A DNA stretch of 64,000 nt from Orientallactaga sibirica. Lineage: Eukaryota > Chordata > Mammalia > Rodentia > Dipodidae. Shown here piece after piece: positions 23,075 through 33,794 of the stretch. How positions within the stretch are numbered: the first letter of the stretch is position 1; each line of letters begins with the position of its first letter. The notes beneath the pieces are model-generated. The model was not told the DNA's origin and made no database searches. It worked only from the letters and a program-made list of their open reading frames with translations. Both the position numbers and the translations under genes were made by a program. The DNA lies in assembly GCA_036365145.1 (NCBI GenBank), contig JAEOAD010000048.1, forward strand, positions 14,900,001 to 14,964,000, read 5' to 3'.

Positions 23075-23315
23075 CTTTTAAAAAAGTATTTATTTGCAAG
23101 CAGAGAGAGAGAGAGAATAATGGGTACATCAGGGCCTCTTACCACTGCAAATGAATTTCAGGTGCAAGTGCCACTTTGTGCATCTGGCTTTTTACGGGAA
23201 CAAGCATTAATTTATACTGTTGGCCATGCCTGTGTCCACTCCCATGTGTGTGATTTTAACCTACTCCTGGGACATTGCAGGAAAGCCCCTTAACCACTGA
23301 GAAATCCTACCAGCT
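23075..23315 (-). mobile_element. tRNA-type SINE family A, diverged with inserted block
   Basis: Antisense family A text (CATCTGGCTTTTTACGGG) is followed by about 80 foreign bases before TAACCACTGAGAAATCC. Confidence 0.55.
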
Positions 23316-23347
23316 CCCTAGTGTCTTTTAAAATTTGATTAATTAAT

Positions 23348-23497
23348 TAATTTTGGTTTTTCGAGGTAGGGTCTCACTCTAGCCCAGGCTGACCTGGAAT
23401 TCACCCTGTAGTCTCAGGGTGACCTCAAACTCATGGCGATCCTCCTACCTTTGCCTCCTGTGCTGGGATTAAAGGTGTGTGCCACCACACCCGGTTA
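23348..23497 (-). mobile_element. B1-type SINE
   Basis: Antisense copy. TAGTGTCTTTT flanks both ends (near 23320 and 23498), a target-site duplication. Confidence 0.9.
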
Positions 23498-23509
23498 GTG
23501 TCTTTTTAA

Positions 23510-23651
23510 AAACATCTCTGTTCATAATAAATGAGAGAGCATGCTCATGCCAAGGCTTCTTGGTGAATCTAACTTTATGTGGGGAACTAAATCCTTGGAT
23601 GGCAGGTTTTACAAGTGAGCAGCTTTAACCACTGAGCCATCTCCCCAGGCC
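23510..23651 (-). mobile_element. tRNA-type SINE, diverged
   Basis: An old antisense copy ending CTGAGCCATCTCCCCAGGCC. Confidence 0.6.
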
Positions 23652-24065
23652 CTTTAGTATCTTTTTAACATAGGAAAATAGCCATATATATATACATTTA
23701 CTCATCCTCTAATAGAATATAATCTTAAAAGAAAATGAGTAACTATGGGTCTTGGTTCTGGGTAATAATTCATATATTATTTTAATCTAATGGTCTTATG
23801 CAATATTCAGGAATGTATGAGGACCTCATAGTACTTAAAGCACATTAAATATATAATCTTGCAAATCTTAACTGCTGCAAGATGAGCAATCTTCGTCATG
23901 TGTTTTCTCACTGAAGTTGAATCTGTTCCTTTGAGTTTTTCCCACTTTAATGCAAAATAAATTGGTGGCTCTAAAAAATATGTATATATTTCAGTCATAT
24001 AAATTATCCTAATTTGGGTCTCTAGGTGGGAGTTCTGGGAACCCCACTCCTGCCTCCTCTTTCCT

Positions 24066-24238
24066 CCTTTTATTTTATTTTATTTTATTTTATTTTTTTT
24101 TTTGAGGTAGGGTCTCACTCTGGCCCAGGCTGTCCTGGAATTAACTATGTAGTCTCAGGGTTGGCCTCGAATTCACGGTGATCCTCCTACCTCTGCCTCC
24201 CGAGTGCTGGGATTAAAGGCGTGTGCCACCACGCCCGT
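24066..24238 (-). mobile_element. B1-type SINE with (TTTTA)n tail
   Basis: Antisense copy. Confidence 0.9.
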
Positions 24239-24249
24239 CTTAAATTCTT

Positions 24250-24464
24250 TGTTTGTTTATTTATTTTTATTTATTTATTTGAGAGCACAGAGAAAGAGAG
24301 AGAGAATGGGCACACCAAGGCCTCCAGCCACTGCAAAGGAACTCCAGATGCATGTGCCACCTTGTGCATCTGGCTTACGTGGGTCCTGGGGAACTGAGCC
24401 TTGAACCAGGGTCCTTAGGTTTCACAGGCAAGCGCTTACCCACTAATCCATCTCTCCACAGCCC
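24250..24464 (-). mobile_element. tRNA-type SINE family A
   Basis: Antisense copy sitting between two antisense B1 copies. Confidence 0.87.
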
Positions 24465-24465
24465 T

Positions 24466-24615
24466 GTTTTGTGGTTTTTTTGAGGTAGGGTCTCACTCTA
24501 GCCCAGGCTGAGCTGGAATTCACTATGTAGTCCCAGGGTGGCCTCGAATTCACAGTGATCCTCCTACTTCTGCCTCCCAGGTGCTGGGATTAAAGGCGTG
24601 CGCCACTACGCCCAG
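24466..24615 (-). mobile_element. B1-type SINE
   Basis: Antisense copy. Confidence 0.9.
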
Positions 24616-24937
24616 TTCTCTTTTCTCCTCTTAAATTCTCTAATCTCTATAATAATATCTTTCTAAGCCTTTAAAATACATATTATTTATTTAGTGTGTG
24701 TTGTGTGCATGTGTGTGAGAGCAGGCACACATATGCTCCAAGCACACGTGACCTGGAGGTCAGAGGACAAGCTTTATAATTCTATCAGTTTAATTAGTGT
24801 GCATTTGTTTGCTGGGGCCAATGTAACAAAGTGCCACAGGCCCTGTGGTGTAAAATATAGAAATGTAGTATTTTACAGTTCTGGAAGGTGGAAGTTCAAA
24901 ATTAAGGTGTCAACAGAATTAGTTCTTTTTCTTAATT

Positions 24938-25156
24938 GTATTTATTTATTTATCTAATTAAGAGAGGGTGAGAGAGAGAAAGAGGCAGATAGATAAGGAG
25001 AGAATGGGTGCATCAGGGCCTCTAGCCACTGCAAATGAACTCCAGATGCATGTGCCACCTTGTGCATCTGGCATTGCATGGGTTTGGGGAAATTGAACCT
25101 GGGTCTTTAAGCTTTGCAGGCAAGAGCCTTACCCACTAAGCCATGTCTCCAGCCCT
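24938..25156 (-). mobile_element. tRNA-type SINE family A
   Basis: Antisense copy interrupting the ancient repeat. AGAATTAGTTCTTTTT flanks it on both sides (near 24917 and 25158). Confidence 0.9.
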
Positions 25157-25403
25157 AGAATTAGTTCTTTTTTAGACCCTAGTCCAACACTCTCTTCTGG
25201 GCTTATAGATGGCAAGTTGCGTACACATGTCATTCTTCCACCAATTATTGGTGTGTGTATCTCTTTCCAAATCTCTCTCTCTCTCTTTTTTTAACTTCAG
25301 TTCTCTTACCTCAGCCTCTCAGATTACAGGTGTGTGTGTCATCATACCTGGTCTCTCCTCTCTTTAAAATAGACACCAGTCATATTGGATTAAAGACCAT
25401 CCT

Positions 25404-25580
25404 TTTTATTTTATTTATTTATTATTTATTTATTTATTTATTTTGAGATAGAGTCTCACTCTGGCCCAGGCTGACCTGGAATTCACTTGGTAGTCTCAGG
25501 GTGGCCTCAAACTCTTAGCAATCCTCCTACCTCTGCCTCCCAAGTGCTGGGATTAAAGGTGTGCATCATCACACCAGGCT
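25404..25580 (-). mobile_element. B1-type SINE with (ATTT)n tail
   Basis: Antisense copy inside the ancient repeat. Confidence 0.88.
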
Positions 25581-25589
25581 ATATTTTTT

Positions 25590-25735
25590 AATTTTTTTTT
25601 TTAGGTAGGGACTCATTATAGCCCAGGCTGACCTTGAACTCACTCATAGAACAAGCTGACCTCAAACTCACAGCACTACTCCTACCTCTGCCTCCTAAGT
25701 GCTGGGATTAAAGGTGTGTGCCACCATGTTGGGCT
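25590..25735 (-). mobile_element. B1-type SINE, diverged
   Basis: A second antisense copy with extra bases around ACTCATAGAACAAGC. Confidence 0.8.
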
Positions 25736-25795
25736 GAAGACTATCTTAATGACCTCATTGTAACTTGATTACCTCTGTGAAGACCCTGAACTCCG

Positions 25796-25985
25796 GCTGG
25801 AGAGATGGCTTAGCAGTTAAGATGTTTGCCTGTGAAGGCTAAGGACCCAAGTTCCAATTCTGCCATGTAAGCCAGATGCACATAGTGTTGCATGCATCTG
25901 GAGTTCATCTGCAGTGACCTGTCTCACCCATTCTTTCTATCTCTGACTCTAATAAATAAATATAAATAAAAACTTTATTTAAAAC
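25796..25985 (+). mobile_element. tRNA-type SINE family A
   Basis: Sense copy. AGACCCTG is found on both sides (near 25783 and 25990), a target-site duplication in the ancient repeat. Confidence 0.88.
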
Positions 25986-26062
25986 AAAAAAAGACCCTGT
26001 ATTCAAAGGTCACAGTCTGTAGAACTGAAGGCTAAGACCTCAGCGTTCAAAGAAAATGTTTA

Positions 26063-26239
26063 AAGTTTATTTATTTATTTATAAGGGGAGAGAGAATGAG
26101 AATAGGTGTGCCAGGGTCTCTAGCCGCATGTGTCACTTTGTGCATCTGCCTTTAACTTCACTACTGTGAAATCAAACCCAGGTCATTAGACTTTACAGGC
26201 AAGCACTTTAACCACTTTTTAACCATTTCTTCAGCCCTG
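26063..26239 (-). mobile_element. tRNA-type SINE family A, diverged
   Basis: Antisense copy. Confidence 0.8.
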
Positions 26240-26500
26240 AATGTTCAAATTTTGAGGGTGAAGGGGGACCACAGTTCAACCTATCACCGTCCATCTAACA
26301 CTCTGGAAATGTAGCCCGAGGCTGTTAATCTATCCTGGGAGAATTACTATTCACATTCAGCAACATGTTCTTAATAAGTCACAGCACATTCAGGTGCTGG
26401 ATGCAGACTATCCACACACATGTAGTTGACACAGGCTCCATGCTGAAAGGCCACAATAAACATAAAATCATGAGTTCACATTGTTCTATGCACAATGTAG

Positions 26501-26703
26501 GTGCCGGGATCCCCAGAAGACCTCGGGTGCATGCCGAGACCCGAGAGCAGAGGGCTTGTGTACGAAGCCGCTTCGGTGGAAGTGGACGCGTCTGCATCCA
26601 TCACGCTGCAGGTGCAGGTCTTGGTCCCAGGGAACATTTCCTGTCTGTGGGTCTTCAAACACAGCTCTCTGGGCTGCCAGCCACACTTTGACTCACAAAA
26701 CAG
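26501..26703 (+). CDS. FLT3: FLT3 exon 3 (ectodomain, Ig-like domain 1)
   Basis: The acceptor is aatgtag and the donor GTGAGA. The exon starts in phase 0 with SPEDLGC and ends after two bases of an Arg codon (AG) completed by exon 4. It encodes a membrane-distal part of the extracellular region, including VYEAASVEVD, SASITLQV and the NISCLWVFKHSS segment with one N-glycosylation sequon (NIS) and several cysteines typical of FLT3 domain 1. This exon lies next to older repeat remnants but has no frame damage. Confidence 0.96.
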
Positions 26704-26780
26704 GTGAGAAAGGGGATGGGGACCACAAGGAATTCCGAGCTATATTTTTGTGCACAAAATGTGGTTCATTTGAAATGCCT

Positions 26781-26881
26781 CTTTTATTTCTTGATTACGC
26801 AGGCTGACCTTAAACTTGAGATTCTCCTACCCCTGCCTTCCAAATGCTGAGATTACGGGCATGCATCACCACTCCCCAGCT
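26781..26881 (-). mobile_element. Old B1-type SINE after FLT3 exon 3
   Basis: Diverged antisense copy with CAGGCTGACCTTAAACTTGA. Confidence 0.6.
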
Positions 26882-26932
26882 TGGAATTCTTTTTCAATTG
26901 TCTGTCCATGTGTATTGCAACTCTTTTTTTTT

Positions 26933-27136
26933 TAAGTGTTTTTTTATTTATTGGAGAGAGAAAGAGAGACAGATAGAGAGAGAATGGGCATGCCAGGGCC
27001 TCTAGCCACTGTAAATGAAGTCCAGATACATGTGCCCCCTTGTGCATCTGGCTTATGTGGGTACTGGGGAATCAAACCTGGGTCCTTAGGCTTGACCAGG
27101 CAAACACCTTAATCACTAAGCCATCTCTCCAGCCCT
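26933..27136 (-). mobile_element. tRNA-type SINE family A
   Basis: Antisense copy. Confidence 0.88.
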
Positions 27137-27225
27137 GTTACTCTTATCTCTAGTGAAACCATGAACTAAAAATAGAGTTAGGGGATGGACACATGAAGTT
27201 GTATATCTGTCAAAACCCATAGCAA

Positions 27226-27385
27226 CCGGGCGTGGTGGAGCATGCCTTTAATCCCAGCTCCTGGAAGGCAGAGGTAGGGGGATGGCTGTGAGTTCGAGGC
27301 CACCCTGAGACTACATAGTGAATTCCAGGTCAGCCTAGGCTAGAGAGAGAGAGAGAGAGAGAGAGAGACCCTACCTCAAACAAAC
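27226..27385 (+). mobile_element. B1-type SINE with internal (GA)n expansion
   Basis: Sense copy in which the usual CTAGAGTGAGACC is expanded to about 14 GA units at 27340-27368. Confidence 0.88.
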
Positions 27386-27398
27386 AAAAAAAAAAAAA

Positions 27399-27592
27399 GG
27401 AGAGATGGTTTAGCTAAGCGCTTGCCTGTGAAGCCTAAGGACCCTGGTTCAAGGCTCAATTCCCTGGAACCCACGTAAGCCAGATGCACAAAGTGCAGTG
27501 GTTGGAGGTCCTGGTGTGCCCATATTCTCTCTCTCTCTCTCTCCCTCTTTCTCTCTCTGTCTGTTGCTAATAAATAAATTTAAATAAAAAAC
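27399..27592 (+). mobile_element. tRNA-type SINE family A
   Basis: Sense copy missing a short middle part. Confidence 0.85.
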
Positions 27593-27934
27593 CCAAAACA
27601 AACAAAAAACCCATAGCAAGTACAACACAAAAGGGGAACTCCAGTGGACATCAGTTAATGATAATGCATCAGTGTTGGTCATCAGTTATCAGAAACTATA
27701 CCTGTGTGTGAATGTGTACCGCAAAGGGCATATTTGAGATTTCCTTTCCTGTGCTTTCTGCTTAATTGTTTTGTAAATTTAAAACCAACCTGAAAATAAA
27801 CTCATTAACTTTAAAAGTATATATGTAAATTAAACATGTATTTTATAGAGAAATGTTGGGAAGGAGGGAGGGGGAAGAAAGTAGTGACAGCTGAGTGACT
27901 GGAACAATGTAAACACAGATAATATAGAGATTAC

Positions 27935-27936
<2 letters not shown>

Positions 27937-27973
<37 letters not shown>
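27937..27973. repeat. (TG)n microsatellite
   Basis: About 18 uninterrupted TG units. Confidence 0.95.
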
Positions 27974-27974
<1 letters not shown>

Positions 27975-28069
27975 TGTTTGCTCCTGTATGTGCTGAGGCT
28001 ACACATATGTGCTGAGGTACATGTATGTGCTGAGAAGAACATCAGGTGTCCCTCCTCCAGCACACACCT

Positions 28070-28204
28070 GCTCCACCCACTGGAAACAAACTCAGACACA
28101 TGTGCCATCTGGTGCATCTGGCTTACATGGGGACTGGGGAATCGAACCTCTGTCCTTAGGCTTCACAGGCAATCGCTTTAACCACTAAGCCATCTCTCCA
28201 GCCC
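28070..28204 (-). mobile_element. tRNA-type SINE family A, tail part missing
   Basis: Antisense copy without the GA-rich end. Confidence 0.8.
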
Positions 28205-28410
28205 ACCTGTCTGACTTTCTTTGCAACAGAGTCTCTTGCTGATTCTGGAGCTTGCTCCCATCAAGGACTACAGTTACAGAGGTGTGTGGGGCTATGCCCA
28301 GTTGTTCTGTAGGACTTGGAGATTCAAAGTCTGGCTGTCTCCAGCCCCTTCAGACCCTCATGCTTGCGCAGGAAGCGTTCTTAATTACTCAGCCATCCCT
28401 CTAGCCCAAG
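28205..28410 (-). mobile_element. B4-like SINE
   Basis: Antisense text ending TTACTCAGCCATCCCTCTAG. Confidence 0.5.
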
Positions 28411-28552
28411 AATTTTCTTAAGTGTTAGAGTTTTTAATTGGCTACTGTGTTTAAAAGTTAGAAAAATTTTGTTTCATTCTTTTTAACATAATAAGCAAGT
28501 TCTTTCTGGGAAATGCTTGGGGGAGAGAACATTTGATTTTATCTGTGTGTGT

Positions 28553-28697
28553 GTTTCTTCCAAGGCAGGGTCTCTCTCTAGCCCAGGGTGACCTGGAATT
28601 CACTATGTAGTCTCAGGGTGACCTGGAACTCACAGTGATCCTCCTACGCCTATCTCCTGAGTGCTGGGGGTAAAGGTTTCTGCCTCCACTCCCAGCT
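28553..28697 (-). mobile_element. B1-type SINE
   Basis: Antisense copy. Confidence 0.85.
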
Positions 28698-28864
28698 TGA
28701 TTTTATTTTTTTGTTTCACAATATGATCATAAGAAATGCAGTGTTGGATGATCACCACAGAATATTCTGGCTCCTAGGCAGACCATCTAAACTTTTTTTT
28801 TGTCTTTATTTTTCTTTTCTTTTTAAAAATGTTTTTTAAATCAGCATGTATTAAACATAATAGT

Positions 28865-29056
28865 GGGCTGGAGAGATGGCTTAGTGGTTAAGGTACTTGC
28901 CTGCAAAGCCAAAGGACCCTGGTTCGATTCTTCAGGACCCATATAAGCCAGATGCACAAGGAGGTGCATACATCTGGAGTTCATTTACAGTGGCTGGATG
29001 CCCTGGTGTGCCCATTCTCTCTCTCTCTCTGCCTCTTTCTCTTAAGTAAATAAAAT
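28865..29056 (+). mobile_element. tRNA-type SINE family A
   Basis: Sense copy. ACATAATAGTG flanks both sides (near 28855 and 29071), a target-site duplication. Confidence 0.9.
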
Positions 29057-29199
29057 ACATAAAACATAAACATAATAGTGAGTTTCATCTTGACATTTTT
29101 TACACATATATGTATGTATTTTGATCACGCATCTTATTCCTTTCCTCTTGCCAAGTACTCCTCTTTCTCCTTTCTTGCAGTTTTTCTTTGTTGTTGTTG

Positions 29200-30340
29200 T
29201 TTTCTTTTTGGTTCCTTACAGGGCGTGTTTGAGGGATTATGTACTAGTGGCTACACATACCACTGAAGAAAATCTCTCCTCCCCTAGCAGCCATAAGTGC
29301 CTATAGACCAGGGAGGGGTGCGTCCTGGTGGGCCTCTCCCCCTCCATATCAGGATGTTGATAGGCCCAGACTTGTGTAAATCTTGTGCAGGTCATTACGT
29401 CTGCTGAGCGTGCAAGAGTGCAATGGGAATGGCACACCTGGAAGATGGCATTCTGTAACACTCTGCTTCTTCCTCCAGCTCTGATAGTCTTTCTGTCCCC
29501 TATTCTGTGCTGTTTCCTGAGCTTTGGAGGGGGTGACACAGGTGTCCCATTTAGGGATGAGCACCAACAATCAGTTATTCTCAGGCTTTTGACTAGTTAT
29601 GAGTTGTGAGTTCACTGCTACCCACTGTGAAAAGAGGCTTCTCCAACCAACGCTGTCAGCGGCATGAGTCTGTGGACATAAACACAAATAGTTTTACAAA
29701 GTAATTTGACAGGCACGTTATGCCTGTTTAGCAAAACTGCAACAGAAGGAGGATCGCCGTGAGTTCAAGGCCGCCCTGAGACTACACAGTGAATTCCAAG
29801 TCAGCCTACGCTAGAGGGAGACCCTACCTTGAAAACCAAACAAACAAAAAACCCTGCAACCCCACTAGGGTCTATGACCTCCTTGGCCACAGGTTTTTCA
29901 GTACCAGGTATAAATTCTTTCCTGTGCTGCGGCTTCAAGTCCAATCAGAAAATGACTGCTTACTCCCATAGCAGACATGCCACTATTGTACCATTTGGGC
30001 ACATCTTACCTGGCAGGTCGGTACTGTAGCACAGAGTTCACAGCCATTGATGACTTCTCTCTCAGCAACCTTCATGGCACCTTCTGACATAGTGAAAGGT
30101 GGCTGGCAGGGTGGAAGCTTCCATCTCAGATCCAACTGGATGTCTGTATGTGCTGCGGCCCAGGCAATAGGGTCTTACCATATAGTTCTGGTGGACCACC
30201 AATAGGTACAGCAATATCCCGTTTTAGGGCATCAGGTACCTCCCTAACCCACAGTATGGGGAGGTATCCCACTTCCGGCATGGAATTTTTGTTGAATAAT
30301 CTTATAGCTTCTGGGTGGCTTTACCCATCCGCGCAGCATT
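29200..30340 (+). mobile_element. Probable L1 3' region, older, interrupted by a B1 fragment
   Basis: The stretch around 29370-29720 (TTTGGAGGGGGTGACACAGG, then GATGAGCACCAACAATCAGT, GTGAAAAGAGGCTTCTCC) resembles text I recall from rodent L1 3'UTRs. The segment 30040-30330 may be its continuation. No protein can be read through it. The class is inferred from memory and needs a repeat-library search. Confidence 0.45.
29745..29840 (+). mobile_element. B1-type SINE, 5'-truncated
   Basis: Begins at GGAGGATCGCCGTGAG; the first 50 bases of B1 are absent. Confidence 0.87.
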
Positions 30341-30342
30341 CA

Positions 30343-30425
30343 CAAATGAGGGCTTGGATAGAAGCGTGCTGGAAGAGCACTTGCCTAGCATGTGTGAGGC
30401 ACTAGATTCACCCGCAGCACTGAAA
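30343..30425 (+). mobile_element. ID/BC1-like SINE
   Basis: GAGCACTTGCCTAGCATGTG and CGCAGCACTGAAAAC fit the ID pattern. Confidence 0.65.
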
Positions 30426-30742
30426 ACAAAGCGTCCTGCATGATACTGAGAGTAACTGAGAAAGAAAGCACATCACCGAAATCAAAGTGCAGCAGCAAAC
30501 CAATGACCGGTCCTACTAGATGTCCCATGCAGGACGGGCACTCAGCGGGCACTTAGTCCCCTGAACCATGACAGGGCTTCCAGATTACAGCCACTGTCCT
30601 GTCGCTGAGGGAATCTTATTAAAATGCAGATTCTGATCCAGGAGATCTGAGTGGGGCCAGAGATCCCCCATCTTTTGTCTACCCCTCAACGCTGCTGGAA
30701 CATGACCTTACTTTGAGGAGCGAGGATCAAAACATCAGGAGA

Positions 30743-31240
30743 GGGCTGGAGAGATGGCTTAGTGGTTAAGGCGCTTGCCTGCAAAGCCTAAGGACCCATG
30801 TTCAACTCTCCAGATCCCACGTAAGCCAGACACATAGGGTGACATGAGCGCGCAGGGTCACACATGCACACAGGTGGCACATGTGTCTGGAGTTTGATTG
30901 CAATGGCTGGTGGCCCCAATTTCTCTCTCTCTCTCTCTTTTTTTATTATTTTATTTATTTTTGGAGAGAGACAGACAGAGAGGGAGAGGGAGACAGATAG
31001 AGATGGGTGCGCCAGCAGTCTCTCAGCTGCTGTGAACAAAATCCAGATATGTGCACCGCCTTGTGGGCAAGTGCGGCATTGCGCCCTTGCGTCACTTTGC
31101 ATCTGGCTAAACGTGGGACCTGGATATTAGAACTGGGTTCTTAGGCTTAGCAGGCAGGTGCCTTAACTGCTAAGCCATCTCTCCAGCCCCTCTCTCTCTC
31201 TCTTGCTTGGTCTCTTATAAATAATAATAATAATAATTAC
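30743..31240 (+). mobile_element. tRNA-type SINE family A, split by family B
   Basis: The sense copy runs 30743-30938. Its CT-rich tail resumes at 31191 and ends in (AAT)n near 31236. Confidence 0.88.
30939..31190 (-). mobile_element. tRNA-type SINE family B nested in family A
   Basis: Full antisense copy inserted into the CT tail of the surrounding element. Confidence 0.9.
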
Positions 31241-31727
31241 CAAAAAAAGGTCAGAAGATGTGGAGTGAAGTCCAGTGTCACTAGGAGAGGGGCATGGCCA
31301 GATTCACGCCTGAATGATCTCTCTGAAGCAATGCCTCTAGCCACGTTTGCTGTCTCTGATATTTGAAAAGTCAAAATACAGGCGTGGAGATAGTTTTCCC
31401 TTCTCTCTATGTGGTTGCCAGCTAGTGTGGTTACTGCCTCATAGGAACATGACTGCTGCCCATTTTGTTTGCATTGTTTTCCTGTACAAGCAGGGACACA
31501 CCTGAGCCTTCTTTGTCTCACTGCATCTCACTGTACCCTCACCCAGCTCTGCAGATAGGGACCTTCTGAAGTTGGATGCCAGTTAGTTATGGAGTGTGAG
31601 TGATCCCCAAGGCTGCGTTTGATTCTGTCCCCCTCACCCCCCACCCCAGACTGGTGGACATGAACCATGGTGCTAGGATGGAGCTCATTCAGTTTCTGTG
31701 GTGAGACTAATTAAAAATCAAGGTCAG

Positions 31728-31955
31728 GGGCTGGAGAGGTGGCTTAGCGGTTAAATGCTTGCCTGTGAAGCCTAAGGACCCTGGTTCGAGGTTTGATTCT
31801 CCAAGACCCACGTAAGCCAGATGCACAAGGGGGTGCATGCAACTGGAGTTTGTTTGCAGTGGCTGGAGGCCCTGGTGCAGCCATTCTCTCTCTCTACCTG
31901 CCTATTTCTGTATCTCTCTCTCTCAAATAAATAAATAAAATATTTAAAAATAAAA
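31728..31955 (+). mobile_element. tRNA-type SINE family A, 150 bases before FLT3 exon 4
   Basis: Sense copy. AATCAAGGTCA flanks both sides (near 31715 and 31960). Confidence 0.9.
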
Positions 31956-32104
31956 AAAAAATCAAGGTCACTGTCCTCCACAGAGCAGCCCTTGTGGCCA
32001 TAGTCCCAGAGAGCCACCGACTCACCTTCTGACTCAGTGTGACATTTTCTGGTTTTAGTTTCATGCATTTTCCAAAGTAACCGGTTCTCTTTCCCGTTTT
32101 GCAG

Positions 32105-32220
32105 AGGAGTCATTTCCATCGTCATTTTGAAAATGACAGAGTCCCAAGCTGGAGAATACCTACTTTTTATTCAGAGCGAAGCTGCCAATTACACAGTATT
32201 GTTTACAGTGAGTATACGAA
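32105..32220 (+). CDS. FLT3: FLT3 exon 4 (ectodomain, Ig-like domain 1)
   Basis: The acceptor is ttttgcag and the donor is a perfect GTAAGT. The first A completes the Arg codon from exon 3. The translation runs GVISIVILKMTESQAGEYLL then FIQSEAANYTVLFTVSIR, matching FLT3. QAGEYLL is the Ig-fold F-strand signature around the Tyr. ANYT is an N-glycosylation sequon at the same place as in the human protein. The exon ends with one base of the next codon. Confidence 0.96.
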
Positions 32221-32439
32221 GTAAGTCCAGCTCGCTACTAGGTATGCCCACGTCTGGCAAAGGAGCAGCCGAGAGCCCGTGGCATGTTGATGCCACTCAA
32301 CACACAATACTTAGGCTCCTCTTAGCATGGGGCCAAATTAAATTCCCTTCAAACTCTTCACATAACCTGCTGAGAACTGAGAGTGTGACGTGATTCTGTG
32401 GACTCTCAGAATGTGAAGCTGGCTTAAGACTTGGCACGG

Positions 32440-32592
32440 GGCTTAGAGAGATGGCTCAGCAGTTAAGATGCTTGCCTGCAAAGTCTAAGGACCTGTGTTC
32501 AATTCTCCAGTACCCATGTAAAGCCAGATGCACAGAGTGGCACATGGGTCTGTATTTTCTGTTTCTCTCTCTCATCTAAATTAAATTAATTC
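32440..32592 (+). mobile_element. tRNA-type SINE family A with internal deletion
   Basis: Sense copy missing the GGAGTTCGTTTGCAGTGG region. Confidence 0.82.
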
Positions 32593-32599
32593 TATTTTC

Positions 32600-32680
32600 T
32601 TTATTTATTTATTTATTTATTTTGGTTTTTCGAGGTAAGGGTTTTGCTCTAGCCCAGGCTGACCTGGGATTCACTATTTT
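32600..32680 (-). mobile_element. B1-type SINE, partial
   Basis: A (TTTA)n tail followed by only the last 60 bases of B1 in antisense. The rest is gone at TTCACTATTTTTTAAAA. Confidence 0.82.
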
Positions 32681-33279
32681 TTAAAAAAGGTGTGAGGGGA
32701 GAACTTTCACAGTGTTCACAGAAGCAAGATAAAGAAAATATTTGATAGGTTAACGTGGCAAGTCCCCAGTGAAAAAATATTGAGCAGCTTCTGTTTGGTA
32801 GAGACTCCCTTGAAGGCTGGGTGGTAGGTTCTGATTGGTTACGTTTAAGTTTCGGTGTGCTGCCCACACTGAGTTGTGTTTTCACTTGCTTGTGCTGGAA
32901 GCCAAACTGCCAGTGTAATGGCTTCCAACAGACTCTTTTAATACATACGAACAACTGAGCTATCAAATGAACACAACAAGGATTTGTGCTTTACCCCCAC
33001 CAGATTGCTGGACATTAAGAATCAGTAAGCATCCGGAATGATAGGAATGTGCATTTTCTTCTGTATGAATGTAAATTAGAATAAAGATTTTGAAGAGTTG
33101 TCAATATGTATAAAGCTGGACAGGCTCACACCATGTAACCCAGCACTCTGCACTCCTAGGTATGGTCTTAAAGAAACTGTTGCACATGCCTCAGTACAAG
33201 TGCATAAAATGTCCATAGCATTACAGATAGTAATACAAAAATCTGGAAGCAAAAAAAAAAAAAAAAAAATCTGGAAGCC

Positions 33280-33460
33280 GTGCTGGAGAGGTGACTCAAT
33301 GGCTAAGGTGCTTGCCTGTGAAGCCTAATGACCAGGGCTTGATTCCCCACGTCAAACCAGCACGAAGTGGCACATGCAGCTGGAGTTCATTTGCAGTGGC
33401 TAGAGGCCCTGGCCTGCCCATTCTCTCTCTCTGCTTGCAAAATAAATAAATAAGTAAAAC
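33280..33460 (+). mobile_element. tRNA-type SINE family A, left arm of inverted pair
   Basis: Sense copy 12 bases from an antisense copy. Confidence 0.87.
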
Positions 33461-33471
33461 ATTTTTAAAAC

Positions 33472-33672
33472 TTTGTTTTATTTATTTGAGAGAGAGAGAG
33501 GTACGGAGAGAGAGAGAGAGAATGGGCATGCCAGGACCTTCTGCTGCTGCAAACAAACTCCTGACACATGCGCCACCTTATGCATCTGGCTAACATAGGT
33601 CTTGGGGAATCAAACCTGGGTCCTTTGGCTTTGCAGGCAAGTGCCTTAACTGCTGAGCCAACTCTCCAACCC
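33472..33672 (-). mobile_element. tRNA-type SINE family A, right arm of inverted pair
   Basis: Antisense copy. Confidence 0.88.
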
Positions 33673-33794
33673 ATGAAACATGGGTTTCCATTAAAAAAAT
33701 GGAAGCAACTCAAAAGGAAAGAGAGTGAAAAGCTAGATGGTAGTATATTTTCCAGTGGAATACCATGTACTTATCAAAAGTAAATGAAGTACAG

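Larger units (their letters stand above)
24795..26300 (+). mobile_element. Ancient eutherian interspersed repeat split by several SINEs
   Basis: Blocks at 24795-24925 (TTTACAGTTCTGGAAGGTGG), 25157-25260, 25365-25403 (ACACCAGTCATATTGGATTA), 25736-25795 (AATGACCTCATTGTAACTTG), 25986-26062 and 26240-26300 read in order like one widely shared mammalian repeat. SINEs lie between the blocks. I cannot name its class with confidence. Confidence 0.5.
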
